Below, one piece after another: positions 1-9,648 of a stretch of DNA of 64,000 nt. Numbering within the stretch: position 1 is the first letter of the stretch; each line of letters starts with the position of its first letter. The notes below the pieces were generated by a model. It saw nothing but the letters and a program-made list of their open reading frames with translations, was not told where the DNA came from and did no database searches. The position numbers were made by a program, and so were the translations under genes. The stretch covers positions 186,001 through 250,000 of the forward strand of contig NZ_MCGB01000061.1 in assembly GCF_001699815.1 (NCBI RefSeq), read 5' to 3'. Source of the DNA: Ralstonia pickettii. GTDB lineage: Bacteria; Pseudomonadota; Gammaproteobacteria; Burkholderiales; Burkholderiaceae.

Positions 1-500
1 AGCATCGGCACGTCGGCGTTGGCATGAGCCAGCTCCACCAGGCGAGCCTGAACGCGGCGCAGCGTCGGCACGATCACGGTGTCACGCGCACCCTTGAGCA
101 TCATCCCGTGGGAGGTGTTATTGATGTCTTCCGACGTGCAGGCGAAGTGGATGAACTCGCTGGCGGCTTCCAGTTCGGCATTGCCGCGCACGCGCTCCTT
201 CATCCAGTACTCGACGGCCTTCACGTCATGGTTGGTGACGGCTTCGATCTCTTTGATGCGGGCGGCGTCTGCCTCGGCAAAGTTCTCCACCAGAGCCAGC
301 AGTGCGCCCTCGGCGGCGGCCGAGAAGCGCGGAATCTCTGCCAGGCCAGCCTGCGACAGGGCGATCAGCCAATGCACCTCCACCTTCACGCGATTGCGCA
401 TGAAAGCGGCTTCCGACAGCCACTCGCGCAGCGGATCGGCCTTGGCAGCGTAGCGGCCATCGATGGGAGACAGAGCGGTCAGGGCAGAAAGCGACGACAT
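1..500 (-). CDS. purB: Adenylosuccinate lyase, N-terminal part (cut by window edge)
   Basis: Only the first 166 codons lie in the window. The gene starts at the ATG at 500 and runs leftward off the edge. PurB splits SAICAR to AICAR plus fumarate and adenylosuccinate to AMP plus fumarate in cytosolic purine synthesis. The N-terminus reads MSSLSALTALSPIDGRYAA; the SPIDGRY segment is typical of the PurB branch of the fumarase/aspartase superfamily. Further on, HFACTSEDINNTSHGMM (about residues 115-131) is the conserved substrate-binding stretch with the TSEDINN motif. The catalytic Ser loop lies outside the window. No partner gene is visible on this side; the next gene is divergent. The identification is secure, but completeness cannot be judged. 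Confidence 0.95.
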   Translation of the reverse strand, partial: MSSLSALTALSPIDGRYAAKADPLREWLSEAAFMRNRVKVEVHWLIALSQAGLAEIPRFSAAAEGALLALVENFAEADAARIKEIEAVTNHDVKAVEYWMKERVRGNAELEAASEFIHFACTSEDINNTSHGMMLKGARDTVIVPTLRRVQARLVELAHANADVPM

Positions 501-739
501 GGCAGGCGGGGAAAAATGTGAAGGGAATCTCAATCCGGACAACCCGGACGCGGCGTTGCGCGTTGAACCAAGGTGCATATGCGCACCCAAGCGAGCCCGC
601 GATTTTACCACCCGGCACCTGTCTTTCATGGCCAATCCAGCCTAAAGCAAGCCTCCGTTTGGTTGAGTTGGGGCCAGGCGCCGCCCAGCGCACTCGGGAA
701 AGTGCGCGGCTATACTTCCGCCTCCAACATGACATGCCT

Positions 740-1348
740 ATGAAACTGATCGGATCGCACGCCAGCCCGTACACCCGCAAGGTGCGCGTCGTCCTGGCTG
801 AAAAGAAAATCGACTACCAGTTCGTGCTGGAAGACGTGTGGAGCGCAGATACGCAGATCCACCAGTTCAACCCGCTGGGCAAGGTGCCCTGCCTGGTGAT
901 GGACGACGGCGGCGCCCTGTTCGACTCGCGCGTCATTGCGGAATACGCCGATACGCTGTCGCCGGTGGCGCGCCTCATTCCGCCTTCGAGCCGTGAACGC
1001 GTAGAAGTGCGCTGCTGGGAAGCGCTGGCCGACGGCCTGCTCGACGCCGCGCTCATGCTGCGCATCGAACATACACAGCGCACGCCGGAGCAGCGCAGCG
1101 AAACGTGGCTCGCGCGCCAGAGCCACAAGATCGATCAGGCGCTGCAAGCCATGTCGCAAGGCTTGGCCGACAAGACCTGGTGCAACGGAAACCATCTGAC
1201 GCTGGCCGACATCGCCGTCGGTTGCGCACTTGCCTACCTGGATTTCCGCCAGCCGCAGATCGACTGGCGCGAGCGTCACGCCAACCTCGCCACGTTCTAC
1301 GCGCGCATTGAAAAGCGGCCGAGTTTCATGGAAACCCAGCCGCAGTAA
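740..1348 (+). CDS. Glutathione S-transferase family protein (YibF-like)
   Basis: The 202-residue protein has an N-terminal thioredoxin-like domain (about 1-80) and a C-terminal all-alpha GST domain (about 90-200). The start MKLIGSHASPYTRKVR matches the YibF-type N-terminus, with Ser/Tyr near residue 9 in the glutathione-activating position. QFNPLGKVPCLV carries the cis-Pro that contacts glutathione, and FDSRVIAEY supplies the gamma-glutamyl-binding Ser. I chose the ATG at 740 over the one at 734 because family members begin at MKL; neither has a strong Shine-Dalgarno sequence. The substrate is unknown for this subgroup; a cytosolic redox or detoxification role is inferred. It is a single gene, divergent from purB and convergent with the next gene. 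Confidence 0.88.
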   Translation: MKLIGSHASPYTRKVRVVLAEKKIDYQFVLEDVWSADTQIHQFNPLGKVPCLVMDDGGALFDSRVIAEYADTLSPVARLIPPSSRERVEVRCWEALADGLLDAALMLRIEHTQRTPEQRSETWLARQSHKIDQALQAMSQGLADKTWCNGNHLTLADIAVGCALAYLDFRQPQIDWRERHANLATFYARIEKRPSFMETQPQ

Positions 1349-1368
1349 TCCATAGCAATTGGCGAGCG

Positions 1369-2967
1369 TTACACGGCCACCGGATCAAACCGTTCGGCCC
1401 GGGCCATCGGCCAGTAGCGTTCGTACAACTGGAAGCGATACCGCCCGGCCAGCAGGTCGCCGGGTTCGAGGTACTTGAGCAGAGCGGAGAGCAACTGCAC
1501 CTCGTTACCCGACACGCGCCGCACGATGTGGTGCGCGCGGAAATCCGCCGGATGCTGCAGGCCGGCCGCCTGCGTCAGTTCCAGCAGTGCATGCAGCGTG
1601 TGCGCGTGATATTGATGCACGCGCTCGGCCTTGTCCGGCACCACCAGCGCCTTCTGGCGAGACGGGTCTTGTGTCGCCACGCCGGTCGGGCAGCGGTCGG
1701 TGTGGCACTTCTGCGCCTGGATGCAGCCCAGCGCAAACATGAAGCCGCGCGCAGCGTTGCACCAGTCGGCACCCATCGCGAGCGTGCGGGCTACATCGAA
1801 CGCCGTGACGATCTTGCCTGACGCGCCAATCTTGATCTTGTCGCGCAGGTTAGCTCCCACCAGCGTGTTGTGCACCAGCAGCAGCCCTTCCTGCAGCGGC
1901 GTGCCGACGTGGTCGGTAAATTCCAGCGGCGCCGCACCCGTGCCGCCCTCCGCCCCGTCGACGACGATGAAGTCCGGCAGGATGCCGGACTCGAGCATTG
2001 CCTTGACGATGCCGAAGAACTCCCACGGATGCCCGATGCACAGTTTGAAGCCGGTCGGCTTGCCGCCCGACAGCGTACGCAGCCGATCCACAAACTGCAG
2101 GAGCCCCAGCGGCGTGCTGAATTCCGAATGCGCGGCCGGCGAGATGCAGTCCTTGCCGATCTGAATACCGCGCGTGGCGGCAATCTCGGGCGTCACCTTG
2201 GCGGCAGGCAGGACGCCACCGTGCCCCGGCTTGGCGCCCTGAGACAGCTTTACCTCGATCATCTTCACCTGGGGGCTGCGCGCCTGTTCGGCAAAGCGGT
2301 CCGGATCAAAGCGGCCATTGGCGTCACGGCAGCCGAAGTAGCCGGAGGCGACTTCCCAGATCAGGTCGCCGCCTTCTTCGCGGTGGTACGGCGAGATCGA
2401 ACCCTCGCCCGTGTCATGGATGAAGTTGCCGAGCTTCGCACCACGGTTGAGCGCGCGAATGGCATTGCCCGACAGCGCCCCGAAGCTCATCGCCGAGATG
2501 TTGAACACCGACATCGAATACGGCTTGGCGCGCCCCTCGCCCACCATCACGCGGAAGTCCGACGAGGCAATGCGCGTTGGCGCCAGCGAGTGGCCGATCC
2601 ACTCGTGCCCCGCCACCTTCACATCGACTTCGGTGCCGAACGGACGGCTATCGACTTCGCCCTTGGCGCGCTGATAAACGATGCTGCGCTGGGCGCGCGA
2701 GAATGGCTTTTCGTCCGTGTCGTCTTCAACGAAGTACTGGCGTATTTCCGGGCGAATGAACTCGAACAGGAAGCGGAAATGGCCCCAGAGCGGGTAGTTG
2801 CGCAGCACCGAATGGCGCGTCTGCGTGAGGTCGTGCACGCCCAGGATGACAAACATGCCCGGAATGACCGCGCACACCCAATGCAGGCGCCCCGCCACCG
2901 CAAACCCGGCGGTGACGGCAAACAACAGCCCAACGCCCGCAAAGGCCCAGTAACGACGTGGCAGCAT
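1369..2967 (-). CDS. Membrane-anchored FMN-binding glutamate-synthase-like protein
   Basis: The protein is 532 residues from the ATG at 2967; a TTG two codons upstream is less likely. Two hydrophobic helices occupy about residues 8-45, followed by a large (beta/alpha)8 domain related to the central plus FMN domains of GltB. Family marks are SAMSFGALSG, GEGSISPYHREEGGDLIWEV, EVKLSQGAKPGHGG, DGAEGGTGAAPLEFTDHVG (FMN/2-oxoglutarate site) and CIQAQKCHTDRCPTGVATQ, the Cys cluster that binds a 3Fe-4S centre in glutamate synthases. It lacks the N-terminal glutamine amidotransferase domain and has no gltD-like partner nearby, so classic glutamine-dependent glutamate synthesis is not expected. The true reaction is unknown. 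It reads in the same direction as mnmA, with an 89-nt gap. Confidence 0.85.
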   Translation of the reverse strand: MLPRRYWAFAGVGLLFAVTAGFAVAGRLHWVCAVIPGMFVILGVHDLTQTRHSVLRNYPLWGHFRFLFEFIRPEIRQYFVEDDTDEKPFSRAQRSIVYQRAKGEVDSRPFGTEVDVKVAGHEWIGHSLAPTRIASSDFRVMVGEGRAKPYSMSVFNISAMSFGALSGNAIRALNRGAKLGNFIHDTGEGSISPYHREEGGDLIWEVASGYFGCRDANGRFDPDRFAEQARSPQVKMIEVKLSQGAKPGHGGVLPAAKVTPEIAATRGIQIGKDCISPAAHSEFSTPLGLLQFVDRLRTLSGGKPTGFKLCIGHPWEFFGIVKAMLESGILPDFIVVDGAEGGTGAAPLEFTDHVGTPLQEGLLLVHNTLVGANLRDKIKIGASGKIVTAFDVARTLAMGADWCNAARGFMFALGCIQAQKCHTDRCPTGVATQDPSRQKALVVPDKAERVHQYHAHTLHALLELTQAAGLQHPADFRAHHIVRRVSGNEVQLLSALLKYLEPGDLLAGRYRFQLYERYWPMARAERFDPVAV

Positions 2968-3056
2968 GACCAACCCTGTGGAGACGAATCAGGGCGCAAG
3001 AATAAACGAGTGCCGCAACAGCCGCAGCCACCACAACGCAGTGTTGCGAAAACCGC

Positions 3057-4169
3057 TTAGGCGATCGCCTTTTCGACGACTGCCGGCTCAGCTGCCGAAA
3101 TAATGCCGCCGCCGAGGCAGACCTCGCCGTCGTACAGCACGGCGGACTGGCCTGGCGTGACGGCCCACTGCGCCTCGGAGAAGGTCAGCGTGAGTGCGCC
3201 GCCTGCCGCGCGTGCGACCGTGCAAGGCGCATCCGCCTGGCGGTAACGCGTCTTGGCGCCAAGGTGCGTGCCTTCGGCGGGCGCGTGGCCGGCAACCCAG
3301 CTTAGATCGTCGGCGTGCACGGTATGCGCCAGCAGCCACGGGTGGTCGTGCCCCTGCACGACGTACAACGTGTTGGCCGCCATGTCCTTGCGCGCCACGT
3401 ACCAGGCATCGCCGGTGCCGTCGCGGCTGCCGCCGATGCCGATGCCCTTACGCTGTCCCAGCGTGTAGAACGCCAGGCCGATGTGCTCGCCGATGGTCTT
3501 GCCGTCCGGCGTCTTGATCGGGCCGGGCTTGGTCGGCAGGTAGCGGTTGAGGAAATCGCGGAACGGCCGCTCGCCGATGAAGCAGATGCCGGTCGAGTCC
3601 TTCTTCTTGGCGTTCGGCAGGCCAATCTCGGCAGCAATTTCACGCACTTTCGTCTTCGGCATCTCGCCCAGCGGGAACAGCGTGCGCGAAAGCTGCGCTT
3701 GGTTCAGCCGGTGCAGGAAGTAGCTCTGGTCCTTCGTGTGATCGAACGCCTTGAGCAGCTCGAAGCGGCCATCGACCTCTCGCACGCGGGCGTAGTGCCC
3801 GGTCGCGATGGTGTCGGCGCCTAACGCCATCGCATGATCGAGGAAGGCCTTGAACTTAATCTCGGCGTTGCACAGCACGTCGGGATTCGGGGTGCGGCCG
3901 GCCGAATACTCGCGCAGGAAGTCCGCAAACACGCGGTCTTTGTACTCTGCGGCAAAGTTGACGGCTTCCACGTCGACGCCGATCAGGTCGGCCACCGATA
4001 CCACGTCGATCCAGTCCTGCCGGGTCGAGCAGTATTCGCTGTCATCATCATCTTCCCAGTTCTTCATGAACAGGCCGACGACGTCGTAGCCCTGCTGTTT
4101 GAGCAGCCAGGCAGTGACGGAGGAATCCACGCCGCCCGACATCCCGACGACGATGCGCTTCTTGCTCAT
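3057..4169 (-). CDS. mnmA: tRNA-specific 2-thiouridylase MnmA
   Basis: MnmA adenylates and thiolates U34 of the tRNAs for Lys, Glu and Gln in the cytosol, taking sulfur from the IscS/Tus relay. The 370-residue length is normal. The N-terminal PP-loop ATPase motif [15 protein letters not shown] lies at residues 8-22. The catalytic Cys pair is visible in [12 protein letters not shown] (near residue 101) and [12 protein letters not shown] (near residue 198). A C-terminal beta-barrel covers about residues 280-370. The start ATG at 4169 overlaps the stop of the upstream nudJ gene as ATGA, so the two are probably translationally coupled. The nudJ-mnmA pair also occurs in E. coli (ymfB-trmU). Confidence 0.97.
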   Translation of the reverse strand: MSKKRIVVGMSGGVDSSVTAWLLKQQGYDVVGLFMKNWEDDDDSEYCSTRQDWIDVVSVADLIGVDVEAVNFAAEYKDRVFADFLREYSAGRTPNPDVLCNAEIKFKAFLDHAMALGADTIATGHYARVREVDGRFELLKAFDHTKDQSYFLHRLNQAQLSRTLFPLGEMPKTKVREIAAEIGLPNAKKKDSTGICFIGERPFRDFLNRYLPTKPGPIKTPDGKTIGEHIGLAFYTLGQRKGIGIGGSRDGTGDAWYVARKDMAANTLYVVQGHDHPWLLAHTVHADDLSWVAGHAPAEGTHLGAKTRYRQADAPCTVARAAGGALTLTFSEAQWAVTPGQSAVLYDGEVCLGGGIISAAEPAVVEKAIA

Positions 4170-4660
4170 GACTGCGCTCCCAGGCCGTACACGCTGGCGT
4201 GCGTGTGGATGACGTCAAGCGGATACCGCTTGCCGGCCAGGTAGTCCTCCACGCAGGCGAGCAGCAGCGGGCTGCGATGGCGCTCGCGGCTGGCGCGGAC
4301 TTCATCCGCCGTCATCCAGACAGTGCGAACGATGCCGTCGTCCAGCGTGCGGCGCGGGTCTTGGGGGCCCAGCTCGCCGGTAAATGCCATCCGCACGTAG
4401 GTGACCGGATCCCCCTGCGGCGGCTGGAACTGCGCCATGTAGCAGCCCAGAAACGCGGTCGGCACAAAGCTGTAGGCGGTTTCTTCCAGTGCCTCGCGCG
4501 CGACGGCGTCGACCAGGCTTTCGTCCGGGTCGAGATGGCCGGCAGGCTGGTTCAGGCGCAAGCCAGCATCGGTGTGCTCCTCCACCAGCAGAAAGCGCCC
4601 GTCCTGTTCAATGACGGCGGCAACGGTAACGCTGGGTTTCCAGCGGACAGCTTGGTTCAT
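4166..4660 (-). CDS. nudJ: Nudix phosphatase NudJ
   Basis: The 164-residue protein starts at [17 protein letters not shown] and aligns throughout with E. coli NudJ (YmfB), which dephosphorylates thiamine (hydroxymethyl)pyrimidine pyrophosphate and nucleoside di/triphosphates. The Nudix helix reads [20 protein letters not shown] (about residues 42-61) and holds the metal-binding Glu residues. The usual Gly after EEX is Ala here (EETAY). The downstream pair [20 protein letters not shown] matches the NudJ C-terminus. I placed the start at 4660 rather than at upstream in-frame codons because NudJ homologues begin here. It forms an operon with mnmA through a 4-nt overlap. Confidence 0.9.
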   Translation of the reverse strand: MNQAVRWKPSVTVAAVIEQDGRFLLVEEHTDAGLRLNQPAGHLDPDESLVDAVAREALEETAYSFVPTAFLGCYMAQFQPPQGDPVTYVRMAFTGELGPQDPRRTLDDGIVRTVWMTADEVRASRERHRSPLLLACVEDYLAGKRYPLDVIHTHASVYGLGAQS

Positions 4661-4948
4661 GGCAAAAAGGCAACAAAAACAAGGCGTTATTGTAGCTGGA
4701 GGCTGCCCTCCCCGCTTGCATGGGGCCGCTGGAACAAGGGCATGTCGCGCCAGGCCTGAGTTGTGAACAATTGAGCACACGTTTGCGCAGAATCGGCCCG
4801 CATTCCATGTTGGATCGGATATTCGACATGGCATTCGACGAGCGTCCGTGCGCCAAAAAGTTCGGGTAAGCTGCACGTCGATCCTGATCCAGCGCGCCTT
4901 CGTTCACTTCGCGCGCATCCTAACCATAATCAGCGAGGAGAGAACACG

Positions 4949-6088
4949 ATGCACATCGGCATCCCGCAGGAGACGCGGGCGGACGAGACGCGCGTTGCCG
5001 CGACCCCGGAAACGGTGAAAAAGTACGTGGCGCTTGGCCATCAGGTCACGGTGCAATCGGGTGCCGGTGTCGCCGCTGCCCAGCCTGACGACGCCTATGT
5101 GGCGGCCGGCGCCAAGATCGGAACCGCCGCCGAGGCGCTTGGCGCGCAGATCGTGCTCAAGGTGCGCTCGCCGGAAGCGGCCGAACTGGCGCAGATGCAA
5201 CCGGGCGCCGTGCTGGTCGGCATGCTCAACCCGTTTGATGACGAAAACACGGCCCGCCTCGCCGCCGCCAACGTCACCGCGTTTGCGCTGGAAGCCGCGC
5301 CGCGCACCACGCGCGCGCAGAGCATGGACGTGCTCTCCTCGCAGGCCAACATCGCCGGCTACAAGGCGGTGATGGTCGCTGCCAACCATTACCAGCGCTT
5401 CATGCCGATGTTGATGACCGCCGCTGGCACCGTGAAAGCCGCGCGCGTGCTGATCCTCGGCGCCGGTGTGGCCGGCCTGCAGGCCATCGCCACGGCCAAG
5501 CGCCTGGGTGCCGTCATTGAGGCGTCCGACGTGCGGCCAGCGGTGAAAGAGCAGATCGAATCGCTGGGTGCGAAGTTTCTCGACGTACCGTTCCTGACGG
5601 ACGAAGAGCGCGAAATCGCCCAGGGCGTGGGCGGCTATGCCCGCCCGATGCCGCCTGACTGGATGCGCCGCCAGGCCGAACTCGTGCACACGCGTGCAGC
5701 CCAAGCCGACATCGTCATCACGACGGCGCTGATCCCGGGCCGCCGCGCGCCGACGCTGCTGTCGGAAGCTACCGTGCAGGCCATGAAGCCAGGCTCGGTC
5801 GTCGTCGATCTGGCGGCAGCGCAAGGCGGCAACTGCCCGCTGACCGAAGCCGACCGCGTGGTCGTCAAACACGGCGTCACGCTGGTGGGCTACACCAACC
5901 TCGCGTCGATGGTGGCGGCCGATGCCTCTGCCCTCTACGCCCGTAACGTGCTTGATTTCCTCAAGCTGATCATCGACAAGGATGGCGGCTTGAACATCAA
6001 CCGCGAAGACGACATCGTGGCCGCCTGCCTGCTCAGCCAGGCCGGCCAGGTGGTGCGCGCTCCCGCAGCCACGAGCGCCGCCAAATAA
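4949..6088 (+). CDS. pntAA: NAD(P) transhydrogenase subunit alpha part 1 (soluble domain I)
   Basis: The 379-residue protein is the cytosolic NAD(H)-binding domain I of the proton-translocating transhydrogenase, which makes NADPH from NADH at the cost of the proton gradient. It belongs to the alanine dehydrogenase/PntA fold. [20 protein letters not shown] is the typical N-terminus. [22 protein letters not shown] (near residue 168) is the Rossmann dinucleotide loop, followed by EASDVRP. A strong Shine-Dalgarno sequence GCGAGGAGAG precedes the ATG. In this organism PntA is split: the membrane part is encoded separately as pntAB after an intervening panD gene. The preceding 288-nt gap holds no convincing gene. 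Confidence 0.96.
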   Translation: MHIGIPQETRADETRVAATPETVKKYVALGHQVTVQSGAGVAAAQPDDAYVAAGAKIGTAAEALGAQIVLKVRSPEAAELAQMQPGAVLVGMLNPFDDENTARLAAANVTAFALEAAPRTTRAQSMDVLSSQANIAGYKAVMVAANHYQRFMPMLMTAAGTVKAARVLILGAGVAGLQAIATAKRLGAVIEASDVRPAVKEQIESLGAKFLDVPFLTDEEREIAQGVGGYARPMPPDWMRRQAELVHTRAAQADIVITTALIPGRRAPTLLSEATVQAMKPGSVVVDLAAAQGGNCPLTEADRVVVKHGVTLVGYTNLASMVAADASALYARNVLDFLKLIIDKDGGLNINREDDIVAACLLSQAGQVVRAPAATSAAK

Positions 6089-6171
6089 GAACGGAGACGG
6101 CGGCCTGCCGGGCGTCACAGCCCGGCATGGTGGCCAGTGGCGATTTCATCTTTTGTTTCAAGGAAAGCTTC

Positions 6172-6534
6172 ATGCAACGCAACATGCTTCGCGCCAAGCT
6201 GCACCGCGCGACGGTCACCCAGGCCGATCTCGACTACGAAGGCTCCTGCGGCATCGACGAGGACCTCCTCGATGCCGCCGACATGCGCGAATACGAAAAG
6301 ATCGAGCTGTACAACGTCAACAACGGCGAACGCTTCTCGACCTACATCATCAAGGGCAAACGCGGCTCGGGCGAAATCTCGCTCAACGGCGCCGCCGCAC
6401 GCCGCGCCCACGTGGGCGACCTGCTGATCATCTGCACTTACGCGCCGATGAACGAAGAAGAAGTCGCCAGCTACAAGCCCAAAGTCGTGCTGCTGGGCGA
6501 GGGCAACAAGATCAAGGCCATCAAGGAAACCTGA
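6172..6534 (+). CDS. panD: Aspartate 1-decarboxylase (pyruvoyl enzyme)
   Basis: PanD converts L-aspartate to beta-alanine for pantothenate and coenzyme A. The 120-residue precursor matches family length. The self-cleavage site is Gly24-Ser25 in DYEGSCGID; Ser25 becomes the pyruvoyl group. Tyr58-region residues and [19 protein letters not shown] are conserved. I chose the ATG at 6172 because [16 protein letters not shown] is the standard N-terminus and AAGGAAAG lies just upstream; a longer reading from 6127 adds a non-conserved leader. Its position between pntAA and pntAB, in the same direction with 83- and 70-nt gaps, is unusual and implies co-transcription with the transhydrogenase. Confidence 0.96.
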   Translation: MQRNMLRAKLHRATVTQADLDYEGSCGIDEDLLDAADMREYEKIELYNVNNGERFSTYIIKGKRGSGEISLNGAAARRAHVGDLLIICTYAPMNEEEVASYKPKVVLLGEGNKIKAIKET

Positions 6535-6604
6535 CGCGCCAGGCGGCCGGGCCTGAACGACCTGGCCGCTTCGCACATCGACCAAGAAGCGAGGAGGAGC
6601 ACTC

Positions 6605-6934
6605 ATGGAGCTGGTCAATCACACGGTGATCAATCTGATCATCTTCGTGCTGGCGATCTACGTCGGCTACCACGTGGTCTGGACGGTCACGCCGGCGCTG
6701 CATACACCGCTGATGGCCGTGACGAATGCCATCTCGGCCATCATCATCATCGGTGCCATGCTGGCAGCCGGCCTCACACAGACGGGCCTCGGCCGCACGA
6801 TGGGCGTGGTGGCGGTGGCGCTGGCGGCAGTCAACGTGTTTGGCGGCTTCCTGGTCACGCAGCGCATGCTTGAGATGTTCAAAAAGAAGGAGCCGAAGGC
6901 CAAGGCCGATCAGAGCGAGGGAGCCAAGCAATGA
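6605..6934 (+). CDS. pntAB: NAD(P) transhydrogenase subunit alpha part 2 (membrane domain)
   Basis: This 109-residue inner-membrane protein supplies the first helices of transhydrogenase domain II. Three to four hydrophobic segments are visible (about residues 8-30, 35-57, 62-85), and the charged tail is rich in Lys. [19 protein letters not shown] is the conserved helix pair signature. The start is well defined by GAGGAGGAGCACTC immediately before the ATG. The stop overlaps the start of pntB by 4 nt (ATGA), which supports coupled translation of the two membrane subunits. Confidence 0.95.
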   Translation: MELVNHTVINLIIFVLAIYVGYHVVWTVTPALHTPLMAVTNAISAIIIIGAMLAAGLTQTGLGRTMGVVAVALAAVNVFGGFLVTQRMLEMFKKKEPKAKADQSEGAKQ

Positions 6935-8391
6935 GCATGAACCTTGTCACCCTGCTGTATCTGCTGGCTTCCGTCTGCTTCATCCAGGCGCTCAAGGGGC
7001 TTTCGCATCCGACCACGGCGCGGCGCGGCAACGCGTTCGGCATGACGGGCATGGCGATTGCCGCCGTCACGACCGTCGCACTGATCTACAAGCTCAAGGC
7101 CGAGATGTTTGCCGGCACTGAGAGCGGCACATCCACGGGTTTCATCCTGATCTTCGCGGGCCTGGTGGTGGGCGGGGGCATCGGCGCCTATGTGGCGCGC
7201 ACGGTCGAGATGACCAAGATGCCTGAGCTGGTGGCCGCCATGCACTCGCTGATCGGTCTGGCCGCAGTGTGTATTGCCGTCGCTGCGGTAGCCGAACCGT
7301 CTGCCTTCGGCATCACGATGGCCGGCGACAACGTGCTGCCCCTGGGCAACCGCGTGGAGCTGTTCATCGGCACGTTCGTCGGCGCCATCACGTTTTCGGG
7401 TTCGGTGATCGCCTTCGGCAAGCTGTCGGGCAAATACAAGTTCCGCCTGTTCCAGGGCGCGCCGGTGCAGTTTGCCGGCCAACACATGCTGAACCTGCTG
7501 CTGGCGGTGGCCATGCTCGGCTTCGGCATCCTGTTCTTCCTGAGCCAGAGCTGGCTGCCGTTCATCATCATGACGGCCATCGCCTTTGTGCTGGGCGTGC
7601 TGATCATCATCCCCATTGGCGGCGCAGACATGCCGGTGGTGGTGTCGATGCTGAATTCGTATTCGGGCTGGGCGGCGGCCGGCATCGGCTTCTCGCTCAA
7701 CAACCCGATGCTGATCATTGCCGGCTCGCTGGTCGGGTCATCCGGTGCAATTCTGTCTTACATCATGTGTAGGGCGATGAACCGGTCGTTCTTCAACGTG
7801 ATCCTGGGCGGCTTCGGTTCTGAAGCATCCGCCGGGGCCGCAGCAGGTGGCGGCGGACAGCAGCGCCCGGTCAAATCGGGCTCGCCGGATGATGCAGCCT
7901 TCCTCATGGGCAACGCCGAGACGGTCATCATCGTCCCCGGCTATGGCCTGGCCGTGGCGCGCGCGCAGCACGCCCTGAAGGAACTGACCGAAAAGCTGTC
8001 GGACAAGGGCGTGACCGTCAAATACGCGATCCACCCGGTCGCAGGCCGCATGCCGGGCCACATGAACGTGCTGCTGGCCGAAGCCGAAGTGCCTTACGAC
8101 CAGGTCTTCGAGATGGAAGACATCAACGGTGAGTTTGGCCAGGCCGACGTGGTGCTGGTGCTGGGCGCCAACGACGTGGTCAACCCGGCGGCCAAGAACG
8201 ATCCGAAGTCGCCCATTGCCGGCATGCCGATCCTGGAGGCCTACAAGGCCAAGACCATCATCGTGAACAAGCGCTCGATGAACGCCGGCTATGCCGGGCT
8301 GGACAACGAGCTGTTCTACATGGACAAGACGATGATGGTGTTTGGCGACGCCAAGAAGGTCGTTGAGGACATGGTGAAATCCGTCGAGTAA
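6931..8391 (+). CDS. pntB: NAD(P) transhydrogenase subunit beta
   Basis: The 486-residue protein contains the remaining membrane helices of domain II (about residues 1-270) and the soluble NADP(H)-binding domain III (about 300-486). Domain III motifs visible are [43 protein letters not shown] and [14 protein letters not shown]. Domains I and III exchange hydride while domain II moves protons across the inner membrane. The ATG at 6931 overlaps the pntAB stop. A GC-rich hairpin 10 nt after the stop may end the transcript. Confidence 0.97.
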   Translation: MSMNLVTLLYLLASVCFIQALKGLSHPTTARRGNAFGMTGMAIAAVTTVALIYKLKAEMFAGTESGTSTGFILIFAGLVVGGGIGAYVARTVEMTKMPELVAAMHSLIGLAAVCIAVAAVAEPSAFGITMAGDNVLPLGNRVELFIGTFVGAITFSGSVIAFGKLSGKYKFRLFQGAPVQFAGQHMLNLLLAVAMLGFGILFFLSQSWLPFIIMTAIAFVLGVLIIIPIGGADMPVVVSMLNSYSGWAAAGIGFSLNNPMLIIAGSLVGSSGAILSYIMCRAMNRSFFNVILGGFGSEASAGAAAGGGGQQRPVKSGSPDDAAFLMGNAETVIIVPGYGLAVARAQHALKELTEKLSDKGVTVKYAIHPVAGRMPGHMNVLLAEAEVPYDQVFEMEDINGEFGQADVVLVLGANDVVNPAAKNDPKSPIAGMPILEAYKAKTIIVNKRSMNAGYAGLDNELFYMDKTMMVFGDAKKVVEDMVKSVE

Positions 8392-8400
8392 AGCGGCGCA

Positions 8401-8425
8401 CTGACGGCCGTCAATGTGCCGTCAG
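8401..8425 (+). terminator. Hairpin after pntB, possible terminator
   Basis: CTGACGGC (8401-8408) and GCCGTCAG (8418-8425) form a perfect 8-bp stem around a 9-nt loop, 10 nt after the pntB stop. No T-tract follows, so it could be Rho-assisted, a 3' stabiliser, or without function. Confidence 0.35.
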
Positions 8426-8541
8426 GCCAGACCGGTTCCGCTTGCTCCCGGCAGCGGCAGACAGTAACGTAGTGGAAACGGGCAGCGCCGGCCACACCGG
8501 CCGTGCGCTGCACCCAGCCCTCTTCCGACTCTTCCCGACGT

Positions 8542-9579
8542 ATGCAACAGGACAGCGCCCTGCCGGTCTATTTCCACCCTACCCTGACGGTGGTGGTCGA
8601 CGACAGCCAATCGTTCGTGGAAAGCCTCGGGTTCCAGATGGACCCATCACGTGCGCTGCTGGCTTTCAATGATCCGGAAGAGGCGCTGGCGTGGCTGCGC
8701 CAGTGGCATTCGCTTCGCATGCCGGGTTTCCTGCCCGTGCGCGTCACGCACGATGACCTGACGTTCTCGACCGAGCGCCGCACGATCCAGCTCGACGTCG
8801 ACCGCGTCTACCGCCAGATCCACGAGGTCAACCGCTTCCTCCAGCCCTCGGTCATCGTGGTGGATTACTCCATGCCACGCATGAACGGTCTGGAGTTCTG
8901 CGCCAAGCTCAAAGATCTGCCGTGCATGACGATCCTGCTCACCGGCATGGCCGACGAGAACATCGCCGTGCAGGGTTTCAACGACGGCCTGATCGACCGC
9001 TACATCAAGAAAGACAATCCGGCGATGGCCGAGCGGCTCAGCGCGGAAATCGAAGCACTGCAGGTGCGCTACTTCAGCAACCTGTCGAGCACACTGCGCG
9101 ATCTCCTGTCGCGCCACTCGTTCAGCTTCCTGTCAGACCCGGCGATCACACGGCTCGTGCGCGATTTGTCTACGCGCTACCGCTTTATCGAGTACTACCT
9201 CTATCCGCACCCCGCCGGCGTGCTGCTGCTCACGGCCGATGGGCGGGCGACGCTCATGGTCATCGAGACCAACGCGAGCATGCTCACGCACCTGGAAAAC
9301 GCCGAGGCCTACAACGCGCCCGACGCGCTGCTCAAGGGGCTACACGACAAGCAGATCGTCCCGTTCTTCTGGCCCGGCGATGGGATGTACACCCCGGCCT
9401 GTGTGGAGTGGGAACAATATTGCCTGCCCGCAGAGGTGTGCCAGGGGCGCGAGCCGTATTACTACGCGCTGTTCGACATGCCCAGCCATCTGCTGCCGGC
9501 ACAGGTCTACAGCTACGCCCAATTCCTCACCAACTACAAACAGGATCCGGACGCGCTCACCGGCCGCAAGCCACGCTGA
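8542..9579 (+). CDS. Atypical response regulator next to the phc locus
   Basis: The 345-residue protein starts at the ATG at 8542. It has a receiver-like N-terminal domain: acidic pair Asp20-Asp21 in VVVDDSQ, phosphoacceptor Asp108 in VVDYSMPRMNG, Thr in ILLTGM and Lys in YIKKDN. In ordinary receivers the acidic pair and the acceptor are about 45 residues apart; here they are 88 apart, so roughly 40 extra residues (about 55-100) sit in the middle. The C-terminal 190 residues contain no DNA-binding or enzymatic motif that I recognise. It lies 655 nt upstream of phcB and reads the same way, so a role in the same phosphorelay is likely but inferred. I see no histidine kinase next to it other than PhcS. 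Confidence 0.8.
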   Translation: MQQDSALPVYFHPTLTVVVDDSQSFVESLGFQMDPSRALLAFNDPEEALAWLRQWHSLRMPGFLPVRVTHDDLTFSTERRTIQLDVDRVYRQIHEVNRFLQPSVIVVDYSMPRMNGLEFCAKLKDLPCMTILLTGMADENIAVQGFNDGLIDRYIKKDNPAMAERLSAEIEALQVRYFSNLSSTLRDLLSRHSFSFLSDPAITRLVRDLSTRYRFIEYYLYPHPAGVLLLTADGRATLMVIETNASMLTHLENAEAYNAPDALLKGLHDKQIVPFFWPGDGMYTPACVEWEQYCLPAEVCQGREPYYYALFDMPSHLLPAQVYSYAQFLTNYKQDPDALTGRKPR

Positions 9580-9619
9580 GGTGGTGTTTCCGCTTTGCTC
9601 TGCACTGCGGGTTTCCGCA

Positions 9620-9648
9620 TTGTGTGGGTCACATTGGGCAAGTACAAT
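9620..9648 (+). promoter_or_regulatory. Candidate sigma-70 promoter upstream of phcB
   Basis: TTGTGT (9620-9625), a 17-nt spacer and TACAAT (9643-9648) fit the sigma-70 consensus. It lies about 590 nt before the phcB GTG. Either phcB has a very long 5' leader or this promoter drives something else, such as a small RNA. Confidence 0.4.

Noticed and set aside
8401-8425. Perfect hairpin after pntB as a certain terminator
   Set aside because: No T-tract follows, so it is listed only as a low-confidence site.
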